From Marinomonas alcarazii (GTDB taxonomy: Bacteria; Pseudomonadota; Gammaproteobacteria; Pseudomonadales; Marinomonadaceae), in the NCBI RefSeq assembly GCF_003208215.1, contig NZ_QKLW01000001.1, positions 512,227-576,226 of the forward strand: a DNA stretch of 64,000 nt. Direction: 5' to 3'. The notes under the pieces are model-generated. The model was not told the DNA's origin and did no database searches. It was given only the letters and a program-made list of their open reading frames with translations. A program made the position numbers and the translations under genes. Positions 41,568-51,643 of this stretch are shown piece after piece (position 1 is the first letter of the stretch; each line of letters starts with the position of its first letter).

Positions 41568-42248
41568 ATGAGAATAGCGGCACTCATTGGGGCGATTTTA
41601 TTAATATTGGTGGCGACATTTCAGGGAAATGAATCCTCTGAAACTTGGTTTGCTATCGAGAATATTGAGATCAAAGGGGATCTGAAATATGCAAAGAAAG
41701 CAGAGTTGCAGTCCGATTTTTCTTCTTTGCTCAATCAGAGCCTTTTAAGTGTTTCTTTGTCGGACGCCTTAGCGACAGTTTTGTCATCAGAGTGGGTGGC
41801 AAGTGCAGAGATTCGTAAAGTTTGGCCAAATACGTTGCAGGTGCTTGTTCATGAGCATACGCCTCTAGCATACTGGGGGGATAGGCAAGTTCTTTCCACC
41901 TCTGCTGCCGTTATTACTCCAAAGACGGTGCCTGATTTGCCGCTTACTCGGCTTTATGGTCCAGAAGGTTCAAGCGATATTGTGCTCGAGCAGTTTGGTT
42001 TAGTAAGCCAAGTGCTTGCTTCCTCTTCATTGCGGATATTTTCTCTCACCTTGGAGCCAAGGGGGGCTTGGAATATTGTTTTTACCAATGGAGTAGCCGT
42101 CAAGCTAGGAAGAACCGAGATATTAGAACGGTTACAGCGCTTTATAGCGGTGTATAAAAGTGATTTATCGGGTAGAATAGATCAAATAACGTCTGTCGAT
42201 GCTCGCTATCCTCATGGGGTAGCAGTGGGTTGGGCAAAAAATAAATAA
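41568..42248 (+). CDS. ftsQ: cell division protein FtsQ, short form
   Basis: FtsQ links early and late divisome proteins. The 226 residues have a membrane helix starting at residue 3 (IAALIGAILLILVATF), a POTRA domain (about 28-97) and a beta domain with the conserved LYGPEGS and DARYPHGVAVGW blocks. Compared with E. coli (276 residues) the cytoplasmic tail is almost absent and the C-terminal tail is missing. The start cannot lie further upstream, because the same frame is closed by the ddlB stop at 41562-41564. Confidence 0.93.
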   Translation: MRIAALIGAILLILVATFQGNESSETWFAIENIEIKGDLKYAKKAELQSDFSSLLNQSLLSVSLSDALATVLSSEWVASAEIRKVWPNTLQVLVHEHTPLAYWGDRQVLSTSAAVITPKTVPDLPLTRLYGPEGSSDIVLEQFGLVSQVLASSSLRIFSLTLEPRGAWNIVFTNGVAVKLGRTEILERLQRFIAVYKSDLSGRIDQITSVDARYPHGVAVGWAKNK

Positions 42249-42323
42249 TGTTGGCCTGTTTGTTGCTTTTTTGTACAGCATGAAGAGGGTCTCCATAAAA
42301 ACACGTAATGCCGGGAAGGTAAA

Positions 42324-43595
42324 ATGATAGTCGGTTTGGATGTAGGCACATCGAAAGTTATCTGTTTGGTTGGCGAAGTTCTAGCTGATGGTAGTTTGGA
42401 AATTGTCGGTATTGGCTCTCATAGTTCAAAGGGTATGAAGCGTGGTGTTGTCATCAATATTGAGTCAACAGTGCAGTCTATCCAAAGAGCTGTTGAGGAA
42501 GCTGAATTGATGGCAGGTTGTAATATACATTCTGTTTATGTCAGTGTTGCTGGGAGCCATATACGCAGCTTGAATTCTCATGGCATTGTGGCGGTGAAAA
42601 ATGGCGAAGTGCAAAAAGAAGATATTGATCGAGTCATTGATGCCGCGCAAGCTGTGCCAATATCTTCAGATCAGCGAGTGATACATATTCTGCCTCAGGA
42701 ATACCACATAGATTCGCAGGAAGGCATCAAAGATCCTTTGGGAATGTCTGGTGTTCGTTTAGAGGCCAATGTCCACTTAATCTCAGGCGCCGTGAACGCT
42801 GTGATGAATGTGGAGAAATGTATTAAGCGTTGTGGGTTGGGAGTGGATGGTGTCATTCTCTCACAGCTGGCTTCCAGTGAATCTTCACTAAGTGAAGATG
42901 AAAAAGATTTAGGTGTTTGTTTAATAGATATCGGTGCAGGAACGTCTGATATCGCAGTTTGGATTGATGGCGCGTTGCACCATACTGCAGTGGTTCCGGT
43001 GGCGGGTGATCAGGTCACGAATGATATTTCGATGGCTCTGCGTACTCCGACTCAACACGCAGAAGAAATTAAAGTGAAGTATGCTTGTGCAATGTCTTCT
43101 ATGGCTTCTGCTGAGCAGGTTCTTCAAGTGCCAAGTGTTGGGGATCGTCAACCAAGATCTATTACACGCCATGCCTTAACTGAAGTTGTAGAGGCTCGGT
43201 ATGAAGAAATTTACAATTTAGTTTTAGATGAGTTAAGGCGCAGTGGATATGCTGAGCGTATCCCTGCAGGTATTGTAATTACTGGGGGTACGTCCCTAAT
43301 GGAAGGGGCAGCTGAACTGGCGGAGAAGGTTTTCCAGATGCCTGTTCGACTATCTTTACCAGATAGTACTAAAGGAATGTCGGACATTGTCGATAACCCT
43401 ATATATTCAACAAGTGTTGGATTATTGGCTTATGGCAGTAAAGAGGCTGAAGTAACGGAAATCTCGAAACGAATGATGTCTAAGACGCAAACTAAACGAG
43501 AAACGTCAGTTCTGGCACCTAAAGAAATCGGGTCATCCTTCAGTGCAGCGAAGGCGTGGCAGAAACTTAAACACTGGTTTCAAAGTTATATTTAG
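42324..43595 (+). CDS. ftsA: cell division protein FtsA
   Basis: An actin-like ATPase that anchors FtsZ filaments to the membrane. The 423 residues open with VGLDVGTSKVICLVGEV (phosphate 1), then the SHS2/1C domain, IDIGAGTSDIAV (phosphate 2) and VITGGTSLMEG (adenosine). The last residues, AWQKLKHWFQSYI, form the amphipathic membrane-targeting helix. Unlike in E. coli, a 75-nt gap separates it from ftsQ. GGAAGG lies just before the ATG. Confidence 0.98.
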   Translation: MIVGLDVGTSKVICLVGEVLADGSLEIVGIGSHSSKGMKRGVVINIESTVQSIQRAVEEAELMAGCNIHSVYVSVAGSHIRSLNSHGIVAVKNGEVQKEDIDRVIDAAQAVPISSDQRVIHILPQEYHIDSQEGIKDPLGMSGVRLEANVHLISGAVNAVMNVEKCIKRCGLGVDGVILSQLASSESSLSEDEKDLGVCLIDIGAGTSDIAVWIDGALHHTAVVPVAGDQVTNDISMALRTPTQHAEEIKVKYACAMSSMASAEQVLQVPSVGDRQPRSITRHALTEVVEARYEEIYNLVLDELRRSGYAERIPAGIVITGGTSLMEGAAELAEKVFQMPVRLSLPDSTKGMSDIVDNPIYSTSVGLLAYGSKEAEVTEISKRMMSKTQTKRETSVLAPKEIGSSFSAAKAWQKLKHWFQSYI

Positions 43596-43634
43596 TCAGA
43601 AGTGATTACGAATTTATTGAGGAGCGATAAGCCC

Positions 43635-44867
43635 ATGAATGTCTTTGATTTAGCCGAAGATAATCTATCAGATAATGCTGTTATTAAAGTTGTTGGTGTT
43701 GGCGGTGGCGGTGGTAATGCCGTGCGTCACATGCTTGAGAACCGATTGGAAGGTGTGGAATTTATCTGTGCTAACACGGATTCCAAGGCTCTGATAGGTT
43801 TCGAGACAGGTGTTTCTTTGCAACTGGGCTCAACGATCACAAAAGGATTGGGTGCAGGTGCAAACCCTGAGGTGGGGCGCGACTCCGCTTTAGAAGACCA
43901 AGAAAAGATTACCCAGTTGTTAACTGGCGCTGATATGGTTTTTATCACCGCTGGTATGGGCGGTGGTACAGGAACAGGTGCTGCTCCCGTTATTGCTAAG
44001 GTGGCTCGTGAGCTTGGTATATTGACGGTTGCTGTTGTTACTAAGCCTTTTCCGTTTGAAGGCCGTCGTCGAGCACGCGTTGCAGAAGATGGTGTTAAAG
44101 AATTGCGTGAAAATGTCGATTCATTAATAACAGTACCGAATGAACGCTTGTTACCAGTATTGGGAAAAAATATTTCCCTGCTGAAGGCATTTGGTGAAGC
44201 AAACAATGTTTTGTTTAATGCGGTTCAGGGTATAACAGATTTGATCATGCGACCTGGTTTGATCAACGTCGACTTTGCAGACGTAAGAACGGTTATGTCT
44301 GAGATGGGTATGGCGATGATGGGGACGGGGTCTGCATCAGGTGAGGATAGAGCGAGAGTGGCTGCTGAGGCCGCAATTCACAATCCATTGCTTGAAGACA
44401 TCAATCTTAGAGGTGCACGTGGTGTGCTGGTAAACATTACAGCCAACGAAGAAGTTGGGTTGTCCGAGTTTACTGAGGTTGGTGGAATTATTGAAGAATA
44501 TGCATCGGAAGATGCTACTGTCGTAATTGGTTGTGCTATCGATCCTAGTGTAGGTGATGAGATGCGAGTTACGGTGGTTGCTACTGGTTTAGAGGGTCGT
44601 ACCGCAGTTGAAATGAAGTCTGCTGTTGGTGAATCTGCTGTCTCTCAACCGGTTATGACAAAGGTGGAGCAACAAGTTGTAGAAAACACTGAAGCGCAAG
44701 TTTCAGTGGCTCCTCCTGAGTCTAAGCCTTCGCTTAATACCAAGGTGGAAGTTGTAGAGAAAAACTTGGATGAAAAGAAAGAATCAACGGATTCATCTTC
44801 TATTTCAAGTGGCGATAAATTGTCATATTTGGACATTCCAGCGTTTTTGCGTCGACAAGCTGATTAG
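43635..44867 (+). CDS. ftsZ: cell division protein FtsZ
   Basis: The tubulin-like GTPase that forms the Z ring. Starting at 43635 ([15 protein letters not shown] 10 nt upstream) it is 410 residues; a GTG at 43602 in the same frame is rejected because it precedes the Shine-Dalgarno. The GTP signature [10 protein letters not shown] begins at residue 109. A variable Val/Glu/Ser-rich linker runs from about 320 to 390, and the conserved tail [11 protein letters not shown], which binds FtsA and ZipA, ends the protein. Confidence 0.99.
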   Translation: MNVFDLAEDNLSDNAVIKVVGVGGGGGNAVRHMLENRLEGVEFICANTDSKALIGFETGVSLQLGSTITKGLGAGANPEVGRDSALEDQEKITQLLTGADMVFITAGMGGGTGTGAAPVIAKVARELGILTVAVVTKPFPFEGRRRARVAEDGVKELRENVDSLITVPNERLLPVLGKNISLLKAFGEANNVLFNAVQGITDLIMRPGLINVDFADVRTVMSEMGMAMMGTGSASGEDRARVAAEAAIHNPLLEDINLRGARGVLVNITANEEVGLSEFTEVGGIIEEYASEDATVVIGCAIDPSVGDEMRVTVVATGLEGRTAVEMKSAVGESAVSQPVMTKVEQQVVENTEAQVSVAPPESKPSLNTKVEVVEKNLDEKKESTDSSSISSGDKLSYLDIPAFLRRQAD

Positions 44868-44902
44868 TTTCAGCAAAAACGATGCAATATCAAAAGGTTG
44901 GA

Positions 44903-44931
44903 TTGTATATAAAATGTGTTATTGATATTAT
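44903..44931 (+). promoter_or_regulatory. candidate lpxC promoter
   Basis: TTGTAT (44903-44908), a 17-nt spacer and TATTAT (44926-44931) lie in the 105-nt gap between ftsZ and lpxC, about 40 nt before the lpxC start. A separate promoter here is usual in related bacteria. Confidence 0.4.
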
Positions 44932-44972
44932 TTGTAAAGAATAGTATCCAGTCATAAAAATGTAGGAATCAA

Positions 44973-45890
44973 ATGGTACGCCAACACACACTAAAGAACA
45001 TTATTCGAGCTACTGGAGTGGGTTTACACTCTGGCGAGAAGGTGTATTTGACATTAAAACCTGCTCCTGTGAATACGGGTATCGTATTTGTTCGTACAGA
45101 CTTGGATCCAGTTGTAGAGATTCATGGCGATGCGAAGGCAGTAGGGTCAACAAATTTTGCTACGGCTTTATGTCAGGGTGATGTGAAGGTTAGTACTGTA
45201 GAGCATTTGTTGTCAGCCATGGCTGGTCTAGGTGTTGATAACGCCTATGTAGAAGTAAGCGCTAGCGAAATTCCTCTTATGGATGGAAGTGCAAGCCCTT
45301 TTGTTTTCCTTCTGCAGTCTGCTGGTTTGGAAGCTCAAAACGCACCGAAGAAATTCATTCGAGTTAAGAAGCCTATTCGAGTTGATGAGGGCGATAAATA
45401 TGCCTCTCTTGAGCCTCATTCAGGTTTCCGACTGTCGTTTACAATTGACTTTCAGCATCCTGCCATTGGTGAAGATGTGCAAAGCACGTCGTTTGATTTT
45501 TCAACGACTACTTTTGTGAAAGAAATTAGCCGCGCACGTACTTTTGGTTTTATGAAGGATCTAGAATACTTCAAAAATAATAACCTTGCTCGTGGCGCAA
45601 ACATGGAAAATGCCATTGTTCTTGATGACTATCGCGTCCTGAACGATGAAGGTTTGCGTTACCGTGATGAGCTAGTGCGTCATAAGGTATTGGATGCGAT
45701 TGGTGATCTTTATCTTTTGGGTCACAGTCTTATCGGTGAATACAAAGCTTATAAATCAGGCCATGCTTTGAATAATAAACTTTTGTTAGCTTTGCTTGAG
45801 CATCAAGACGCTTGGGAATATGTTGTTTTCGAAGATGAAGCGCAAACAACGCCTATTTCTTATGTGGAGCCAGCTTTTGTTGGCGCTTAA
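44973..45890 (+). CDS. lpxC: UDP-3-O-acyl-N-acetylglucosamine deacetylase LpxC
   Basis: A zinc deacetylase for the first committed step of lipid A synthesis. The 305 residues match the E. coli length. The zinc and catalytic residues lie in [22 protein letters not shown] and [16 protein letters not shown]. It closes the dcw cluster and is followed by a long perfect hairpin terminator. Confidence 0.99.
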   Translation: MVRQHTLKNIIRATGVGLHSGEKVYLTLKPAPVNTGIVFVRTDLDPVVEIHGDAKAVGSTNFATALCQGDVKVSTVEHLLSAMAGLGVDNAYVEVSASEIPLMDGSASPFVFLLQSAGLEAQNAPKKFIRVKKPIRVDEGDKYASLEPHSGFRLSFTIDFQHPAIGEDVQSTSFDFSTTTFVKEISRARTFGFMKDLEYFKNNNLARGANMENAIVLDDYRVLNDEGLRYRDELVRHKVLDAIGDLYLLGHSLIGEYKAYKSGHALNNKLLLALLEHQDAWEYVVFEDEAQTTPISYVEPAFVGA

Positions 45891-45913
45891 TAAGTGATTA
45901 ATTCTTAACCGAA

Positions 45914-45950
45914 TACAAAAAAACCAGACAATATGTCTGGTTTTTTTGTA
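45914..45950 (+). terminator. strong intrinsic terminator after lpxC
   Basis: A perfect 17-bp stem (45914-45930 with 45934-45950), including an A7/T7 section, has a 3-nt loop. It is the first clear terminator since rnpB, roughly 18 kb upstream. Confidence 0.9.
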
Positions 45951-46033
45951 TTTAGGTCCTTGATATTTCATGTTTTGTCTCACATTACCGTGGTAGACTG
46001 TGTTTATTACTAATTGGCTACGTTGAGTTCAAG

Positions 46034-48736
46034 ATGTTAGGAACCGTAATTAAAAAAATTGTCGGCACAAAGAATGACCGAGAAGTAAAACGATATAAAA
46101 AAATCGTTACGCAAATTAATCAATTCGAAGAATCTCTCAAAAAATTATCAGACGATGATTTGTCAGGAAAAACCAGCGAGTTTCGTGAACGTTTAAATAA
46201 AGGCGAATCACTTGATTCTATTTTGCCTGAGGCGTTTGCTGTTGTCAGAGAAGGCAGTAGTCGTGTGATGGGGATGCGCCACTTTGATGTGCAGCTCATT
46301 GGTGGAATGGTTTTGAACGAAGGTCGAATTGCAGAGATGCGAACAGGTGAAGGTAAAACGCTTGTTGCAACGCTTGCAGTGTATTTGAACGCATTGACGT
46401 CTAAAGGCGTTCACGTTGTTACGGTGAATGATTACCTTGCTAAACGTGATGCGAATTGGATGCGTCCACTTTATGAATTTTTAGACATGAGTGTCGGTGT
46501 TGTTTTTTCTGGTCAAGATCGTGATGAGAAGAAGTCGGCTTACTTATGTGATATCACCTACGGAACGAACAACGAATTTGGCTTTGACTATCTTCGTGAC
46601 AATATGGTGTTCCGCCTAGAAGATCGTGTTCAGCGTGATTTGAACTTTTCTGTAGTGGATGAAGTCGACTCCATCCTAATAGATGAGGCGAGAACGCCTC
46701 TTATTATTTCTGGTGCTGTAGAAGACAGTTCTGAGCAGTATCGTAAGATTAACCAGTTGGCGCCATTACTGACCAAGCAAGAAAGTTCTGACGATGCTGA
46801 GGGTGATGCGGCTACTGGGCATTATATTTTTGATGAGTCGCAGCGCAGTATCGAGTTAACCGAAGAAGGTCACTCGTTTGTTGAGGCGTGGCTGGTAGAG
46901 CAAGGATTGTTGGGTGAAGGTGAAAGCCTTTATGCGGCAGGAAATCTTTCTTTATTGCACCATGTTCATGCGTGTATGAAGGCCCATGTTATCTTTAAGA
47001 AAAACATTGATTATGTGATTCAAGGAGATCAAATCGTCATCGTTGACGAGCATACGGGTCGTACCATGCCAGGTCGTCGTTGGTCTGAGGGTATCCACCA
47101 AGCAGTAGAAGCAAAAGAGGGTGTGACGATTCAGGCGGAAAGTCAGACATTGGCGTCGACGACTTTCCAAAATTACTTCCGTCTATATGACAAATTATCT
47201 GGAATGACGGGTACAGCCGATACGGAAGCTTTTGAGTTTCAGCAAATTTATGGTCTATCCGTCATTGTTATTCCGACCAATCGTCAGGTTCAGCGTAAAG
47301 ACTATAACGACCTTATTTACATGACGACGGAAGACAAGTTTGAAGCGATTGTCTTGGATATTGAAGAAATTATTCAGCAAGGGCGTCCTGTATTAGTGGG
47401 TACGGCTTCTATTGAATATTCTGAGTTGCTGTCAAATTATCTTGAGAAGAAAAACGTAAAACACAATGTTCTAAATGCTAAACAGCATGAGCGTGAAGCT
47501 CAGATCATTGCAGATGCGGGTCGTCCTGGTGCTGTTACCATTGCTACCAATATGGCGGGTCGTGGTACAGATATTGTATTGGGTGGTAATTTGCAGGTTG
47601 AGATTGATCAGCTGGGCGAAGGAGCTAGTCAAGAAAGTATCGATGCGTTGAAGGCGGATTGGAAGTCTCGAAATGAGTCTGTATTGGCTGCCGGTGGTTT
47701 GCATATCATTGGTACTGAGCGTCATGAGTCTCGTCGTATTGATAACCAGTTGCGTGGACGTGCAGGGCGTCAAGGCGACGTTGGTTCTTCACGCTTCTAC
47801 TTGTCATTAGAAGACAATTTAATGCGTATTTTCATGTCTGATCGCATCAAGAAAATGATGATGGCGTTGGGTATGGAGAAGGGTGAAGCCATAGAGCATA
47901 AGATGGTTTCGAATGCGATTGAAAAGGCCCAGCGTAAAGTTGAAGGTCGTAACTTTGATATTCGTAAGCAATTGCTTGAGTATGATGATGTTGCGAATGA
48001 TCAGCGTCAGGTAATTTATCGTCAGCGCTTTGATATGATGGTATCAGAAGATCTTTCTGAGGCTATTTCAGCTATGCGAGAAGAGGTAGTTGCTGGGGTT
48101 ATTGATGAGTTTATTCCGCCGCAAAGTATCTTCGACATGTGGGATCTTGCAGGATTAGAGGATAAGATTCGTAATGAGTTTGGCCTAGAGCTTCCTATTG
48201 CAAAATGGGTAGAAGAAGACAAAAAACTGTACGAAGAACCTCTGCGTCAGAAAATTCTGGATGCTTTTGTTGAAGATTACCAAGCAAAAGAGCAAGTTGC
48301 TGGCGCAAGTTCGTTTAGAGCTTTCGAGAAGCAAGTGCTTCTTCAGGTTCTTGATACTCTTTGGAAAGAGCACCTTCAGACGATGGATATGCTTAGACAA
48401 GGTATTCATTTGCGTGGTTATGCACAAAAGAATCCAAAGCAGGAATACAAACGTGAATCGTTTGAGCTGTTCCAAGGCTTGCTAGAGCAGATTAAGTTTG
48501 AAGTGATTCAAATTATTGCTCGTGTGAGAGTTCAGTCTGCAGAAGAAGCCGAAAAAATAGAAGCGGCTCGCAAGGCACAAGAAGAAAAAACAACAATGAG
48601 TATGGTTCATGATTCATTGAATGCTTTAGACGATGGCTCTAGCGAGTCGCAAGAATATCCTAAAGTAGGTCGAAATGAGCCTTGCCCATGTGGGTCTGGT
48701 AAGAAATATAAGCAGTGTCACGGTAGTCTTGTTTAA
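46034..48736 (+). CDS. secA: preprotein translocase ATPase SecA
   Basis: The motor that drives preproteins through SecYEG. The 900 residues contain NBD1 with Walker A (MRTGEGKTL) and [14 protein letters not shown], a preprotein cross-linking domain, NBD2 with NMAGRGTDI and [11 protein letters not shown], and the helical scaffold/wing region. The C-terminal zinc motif [14 protein letters not shown] binds SecB. The Shine-Dalgarno is weak. Its partners secD, secF and yajC lie near the left end of the window. Confidence 0.99.
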   Translation: MLGTVIKKIVGTKNDREVKRYKKIVTQINQFEESLKKLSDDDLSGKTSEFRERLNKGESLDSILPEAFAVVREGSSRVMGMRHFDVQLIGGMVLNEGRIAEMRTGEGKTLVATLAVYLNALTSKGVHVVTVNDYLAKRDANWMRPLYEFLDMSVGVVFSGQDRDEKKSAYLCDITYGTNNEFGFDYLRDNMVFRLEDRVQRDLNFSVVDEVDSILIDEARTPLIISGAVEDSSEQYRKINQLAPLLTKQESSDDAEGDAATGHYIFDESQRSIELTEEGHSFVEAWLVEQGLLGEGESLYAAGNLSLLHHVHACMKAHVIFKKNIDYVIQGDQIVIVDEHTGRTMPGRRWSEGIHQAVEAKEGVTIQAESQTLASTTFQNYFRLYDKLSGMTGTADTEAFEFQQIYGLSVIVIPTNRQVQRKDYNDLIYMTTEDKFEAIVLDIEEIIQQGRPVLVGTASIEYSELLSNYLEKKNVKHNVLNAKQHEREAQIIADAGRPGAVTIATNMAGRGTDIVLGGNLQVEIDQLGEGASQESIDALKADWKSRNESVLAAGGLHIIGTERHESRRIDNQLRGRAGRQGDVGSSRFYLSLEDNLMRIFMSDRIKKMMMALGMEKGEAIEHKMVSNAIEKAQRKVEGRNFDIRKQLLEYDDVANDQRQVIYRQRFDMMVSEDLSEAISAMREEVVAGVIDEFIPPQSIFDMWDLAGLEDKIRNEFGLELPIAKWVEEDKKLYEEPLRQKILDAFVEDYQAKEQVAGASSFRAFEKQVLLQVLDTLWKEHLQTMDMLRQGIHLRGYAQKNPKQEYKRESFELFQGLLEQIKFEVIQIIARVRVQSAEEAEKIEAARKAQEEKTTMSMVHDSLNALDDGSSESQEYPKVGRNEPCPCGSGKKYKQCHGSLV

Positions 48737-48751
48737 CTGGAGAAAGTTTAA

Positions 48752-49972
48752 ATGGCTGTAGGGTTGCATGATTTTCCTCTTATTCCGGAAATAAAAGGGG
48801 TAAGAATTGGTGTTGCAGAAGCAGGTATCAAAAAGCCTAATAAAAAAGATGTTGTCATTTTTGAGTTATGCGAAGGTGCTTCTGTTGCGGGTGTTTTTAC
48901 TCAAAACGCATTTTGTGCAGCACCCGTGCGTATTTGTCAAAAACATCTAGGCTTATCCAACAGTCGTTATTTGTTGATTAATACAGGTAACGCTAATGCT
49001 GGTACTGGTAAATCAGGTTTGGAAACGGCACTGAAAACGTGTGAGTCGTTGGCTCATGAAACAGGTGTGAGCGTTGAATCTATATTGCCTTTCTCTACCG
49101 GTGTTATTGGAGAGCCTTTGCCTGTAGCGAAGATCATTGCAGCAATACCATCAGCACTTGCAAATCTGTCTGGTGATAACTGGCGTTCTGCTGGTATTGG
49201 TATTATGACAACGGATACTTTACCAAAGGGCTCTGTGCGTACCTTCGAACATGAAGGTCGTTCTTATTCTATTGCTGGTATCTCCAAAGGCGCCGGTATG
49301 ATTCGTCCTAATATGGCGACTATGCTGGGTTACGTGTGTAGTGATATTGCGATGGAGCAAGATGTTCTTCAGTCGATTCTGAAGGATGTTGTTAACAAGA
49401 GCTTTAACCGTATTACCGTTGATAGTGATACCTCTACAAATGATTCTTGTGTTGCGGTTGCAACAGGAATGGCAGGCAATGCAAAAGTCTCTTCGGTCGA
49501 TGAGCCACTGGCAAAAGCTTTTATTGTTGCGTTTACTGAGGTTATGCAGGAGCTTGCTCATGCGATTGTGCGCGATGGTGAAGGGGCAACTAAGTTTGTC
49601 ACTGTGGAAGTTATAGGCGCTTCTGTTGAGTCTGATGCAACGAAAGTTGCCTTCGAGATTGCTCATTCACCTTTGGTGAAAACGGCTTTGTTTGCTTCAG
49701 ATCCTAACTGGGGTCGTATTTTGGCGGTTGTTGGTCGTGCGGGCGTTGAAGGTTTAAATGTTGATCATGTTCAGTTGCATATCAACGGGTTTGAAGTAGC
49801 TCGTGATGGTGGTCGTTCTCCAGATTATTTGGAGGAACATGGGAAAGAAGCAATGGCACCAGAAGAAATACATATAGTGCTCGACTTAGGAATGGGATCT
49901 GAATCTGATACTGTTTGGACGACGGATTTTTCTCATGAGTATGTCACTATTAATGCTGAGTACCGTACCTAA
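48752..49972 (+). CDS. argJ: bifunctional glutamate N-acetyltransferase/acetylornithine acetyltransferase ArgJ
   Basis: ArgJ recycles the acetyl group from N-acetylornithine to glutamate and can also acetylate glutamate from acetyl-CoA. It is an autoprocessed enzyme: the nucleophile is T190 in the motif NMATMLGYV, where the chain splits into alpha and beta subunits. The 406-residue length is normal. It begins 15 nt after secA, with GGAGAAAG as ribosome-binding site, and overlaps mutT by 1 nt (TAATG). Confidence 0.97.
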   Translation: MAVGLHDFPLIPEIKGVRIGVAEAGIKKPNKKDVVIFELCEGASVAGVFTQNAFCAAPVRICQKHLGLSNSRYLLINTGNANAGTGKSGLETALKTCESLAHETGVSVESILPFSTGVIGEPLPVAKIIAAIPSALANLSGDNWRSAGIGIMTTDTLPKGSVRTFEHEGRSYSIAGISKGAGMIRPNMATMLGYVCSDIAMEQDVLQSILKDVVNKSFNRITVDSDTSTNDSCVAVATGMAGNAKVSSVDEPLAKAFIVAFTEVMQELAHAIVRDGEGATKFVTVEVIGASVESDATKVAFEIAHSPLVKTALFASDPNWGRILAVVGRAGVEGLNVDHVQLHINGFEVARDGGRSPDYLEEHGKEAMAPEEIHIVLDLGMGSESDTVWTTDFSHEYVTINAEYRT

Positions 49973-50352
49973 TGTTGGTTAGAGTTGCTGCCGGTATTAT
50001 TGTTCGCGATGATTTGGTTTTTATTGCTCTTCGCAAGTCAAGCCAGCATCAGGGTGGTTTATGGGAGTTTCCTGGGGGTAAGTGTGAACCTATGGAATCT
50101 CCAGAGACTGCATTGCAGCGTGAGTTAAAAGAAGAGTGTGGCATCGCTGTCACTGAGTACTCTTTTTTTAAGACCATTGCCCATGATTATGGCGATAAAC
50201 AAGTTGAGCTTTGTTTTTATAAAGTAACAAAGTTTGATGGTGAGCCAGTGGGGAGTGAGGGTCAGCAAACCGCTTGGGTGCCAGTTTCTGATCTGCCTTC
50301 TTATGACTTCCCTGAGGCGAACAAAGAAATTGTTGCTGATCTGATTAAGTAG
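49972..50352 (+). CDS. mutT: 8-oxo-dGTP diphosphatase MutT (Nudix)
   Basis: MutT sanitises 8-oxo-dGTP to prevent A-to-C changes. The 126 residues hold a complete Nudix box at 36-58 (G36, E42, R50-E51, E54-E55, G57), preceded by the WEFPGGK opening typical of MutT. The start overlaps the argJ stop as TAATG. The order secA-argJ-mutT is common in related genomes. Confidence 0.95.
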   Translation: MLVRVAAGIIVRDDLVFIALRKSSQHQGGLWEFPGGKCEPMESPETALQRELKEECGIAVTEYSFFKTIAHDYGDKQVELCFYKVTKFDGEPVGSEGQQTAWVPVSDLPSYDFPEANKEIVADLIK

Positions 50353-50366
50353 TTAGTGCAGCGAAC

Positions 50367-50403
50367 AAAAAAAGAGCTTCATATATTGAAGCCCTTTTTT
50401 TTG
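50367..50403. terminator. bidirectional terminator between mutT and the double-receiver gene
   Basis: The stem formed by GAGCTTC and GAAGCCC, with one mismatch, is extended by A7/T8 runs and has an AT-rich loop. It is flanked by T-rich sequence on the plus strand and lies between convergent genes. Confidence 0.75.
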
Positions 50404-50408
50404 TTTTT

Positions 50409-51212
50409 TTAGTCAAGTATTTTGGCTAAGAGTTTTCTTACTGTGCTTGGTTCAAAAGGTTTGCCGCAGATAGCATCTACCCCTTCTTGGGCGATATTTG
50501 ATAGCTGGCTATTTTCAGTGTCCGCGTTAGAGCTAACCATCAATATTGGAATATGGGCTAAGGACGGGTCTAACCTGACCGCTTCAGTAAGCTCTAAACC
50601 ATCCATTTCAGGCATATTGTAGTCGGTTACAATAAGGTCAAATTCCATTTCGTTCAGTAGAAGAATTGCTTCTTTGCCATTTTCTGCAAATTGGATGTCT
50701 TCTATTCCCATTGTGTTTAGTGTTTTGCTTATGTGCTTTCGAGCCATCAGGCTGTCGTCTGTAATAAGTACTCTTAGTGTTCGTGGATCAAACAACTCTA
50801 AATCAATTTCTTCTTCAACAATGAGATCTAGAGTAGCGTGAATCGCCCTTACTAAATTCTTTTGGCTAAAAGGTTTGGGTAATATGGCAAGAACGCCAGA
50901 CTGCCTTAAGTGCTCTAAATTCTCACGGTTTCTTTCGCTAGAAATGAGCATGAAGCACTGGTTTTCTGTGTCTGGATTAGCGCGTATTTTGTCGATAAGT
51001 TCATTTGCGGTTCCGTCAGGAAGGTACATTGACGAAATGACTAGGTCGGGCGGAAACGAAGCGAGTAAGTCCATTGCTTCTTGAATACTGTTTGCGTATT
51101 CAATTTGCTTTATGCCGGCATCTTCTAGAGCTTTAGTGATGATTTTCTTTTGGGTATCTGACGGTTCTACTAAGAGAAAAGATAGGTCATTTATCGCTGC
51201 ATAAGTGCTCAT
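50409..51212 (-). CDS. double-receiver response regulator with a degenerate first receiver
   Basis: 267 residues consisting of two CheY-like receivers (about 10-132 and 146-267) and no output domain. Receiver 2 is intact: acidic pair in VLITDDSLMARK, phosphoacceptor in DLIVTDYNMPEMDG, and K in CGKPF. Receiver 1 has lost the site: the canonical Asp is S61 in LVISSMYLPDG, and the acidic pair is E16-P17, although the lysine of LPKPF remains. Such proteins usually act by protein contact in chemotaxis-like or phosphorelay pathways. No kinase gene is adjacent, so the partner is unknown. Confidence 0.9.
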   Translation of the reverse strand: MSTYAAINDLSFLLVEPSDTQKKIITKALEDAGIKQIEYANSIQEAMDLLASFPPDLVISSMYLPDGTANELIDKIRANPDTENQCFMLISSERNRENLEHLRQSGVLAILPKPFSQKNLVRAIHATLDLIVEEEIDLELFDPRTLRVLITDDSLMARKHISKTLNTMGIEDIQFAENGKEAILLLNEMEFDLIVTDYNMPEMDGLELTEAVRLDPSLAHIPILMVSSNADTENSQLSNIAQEGVDAICGKPFEPSTVRKLLAKILD

Positions 51213-51277
51213 AGTTTAAAGTTGCCTATTTTGTTTGTGATGTTATGACTTTTACTAGGACTATTTTGTGTTTATGG

Positions 51278-51306
51278 TTGCTTACTGCTTAATATGAATA
51301 TATTAA
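51278..51306 (+). promoter_or_regulatory. candidate promoter of the parvulin gene
   Basis: TTGCTT (51278-51283), a 17-nt spacer and TATTAA (51301-51306) lie 48 nt before the start of the parvulin gene in an AT-rich divergent gap. Confidence 0.4.
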
Positions 51307-51353
51307 ATAGGTTAACATGTTTTATCTAGTCTATTTGAATTGTGGGAGTGGTA

Positions 51354-51632
51354 ATGTCGACAGCAAGTGCGTGTCATATCTTGGTAAAAACCAAAGCGGA
51401 AGCGGACTCATTAAAGGCTAAGTTAGATAAAGGCGCTGATTTTCATAAATTGGCCAAGCAATTCTCAACTTGTCCTTCTGGTAAAAAAGGTGGAGACCTT
51501 GGGGAGTTTCGCAAAGGGGATATGGTGCCAGCGTTTGATAAGGCTGTGTTTGGTGGTCCGCTGTATAAAATTCAGGGGCCCGTTAAAACACAGTTTGGTT
51601 TTCATTTGATTAAAGTGTTGTATCGTTCTTAA
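51354..51632 (+). CDS. ppiC: parvulin-type peptidyl-prolyl isomerase PpiC
   Basis: A 92-residue stand-alone parvulin domain with no signal peptide, so it is cytoplasmic. The family signatures [38 protein letters not shown] and [10 protein letters not shown] are all present. The ATG at 51354 has GGGAG 5 nt upstream; the longer GTG frame (51342) contains that signal and is rejected. The next gene starts 11 nt after the stop. Confidence 0.95.
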   Translation: MSTASACHILVKTKAEADSLKAKLDKGADFHKLAKQFSTCPSGKKGGDLGEFRKGDMVPAFDKAVFGGPLYKIQGPVKTQFGFHLIKVLYRS

Positions 51633-51643
51633 GGTGGGTGAAA

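Noticed and set aside
43727..44206. 159-codon minus-strand frame inside ftsZ
   Set aside because: It is an antisense shadow of a strongly conserved gene with no independent start signal or family resemblance.
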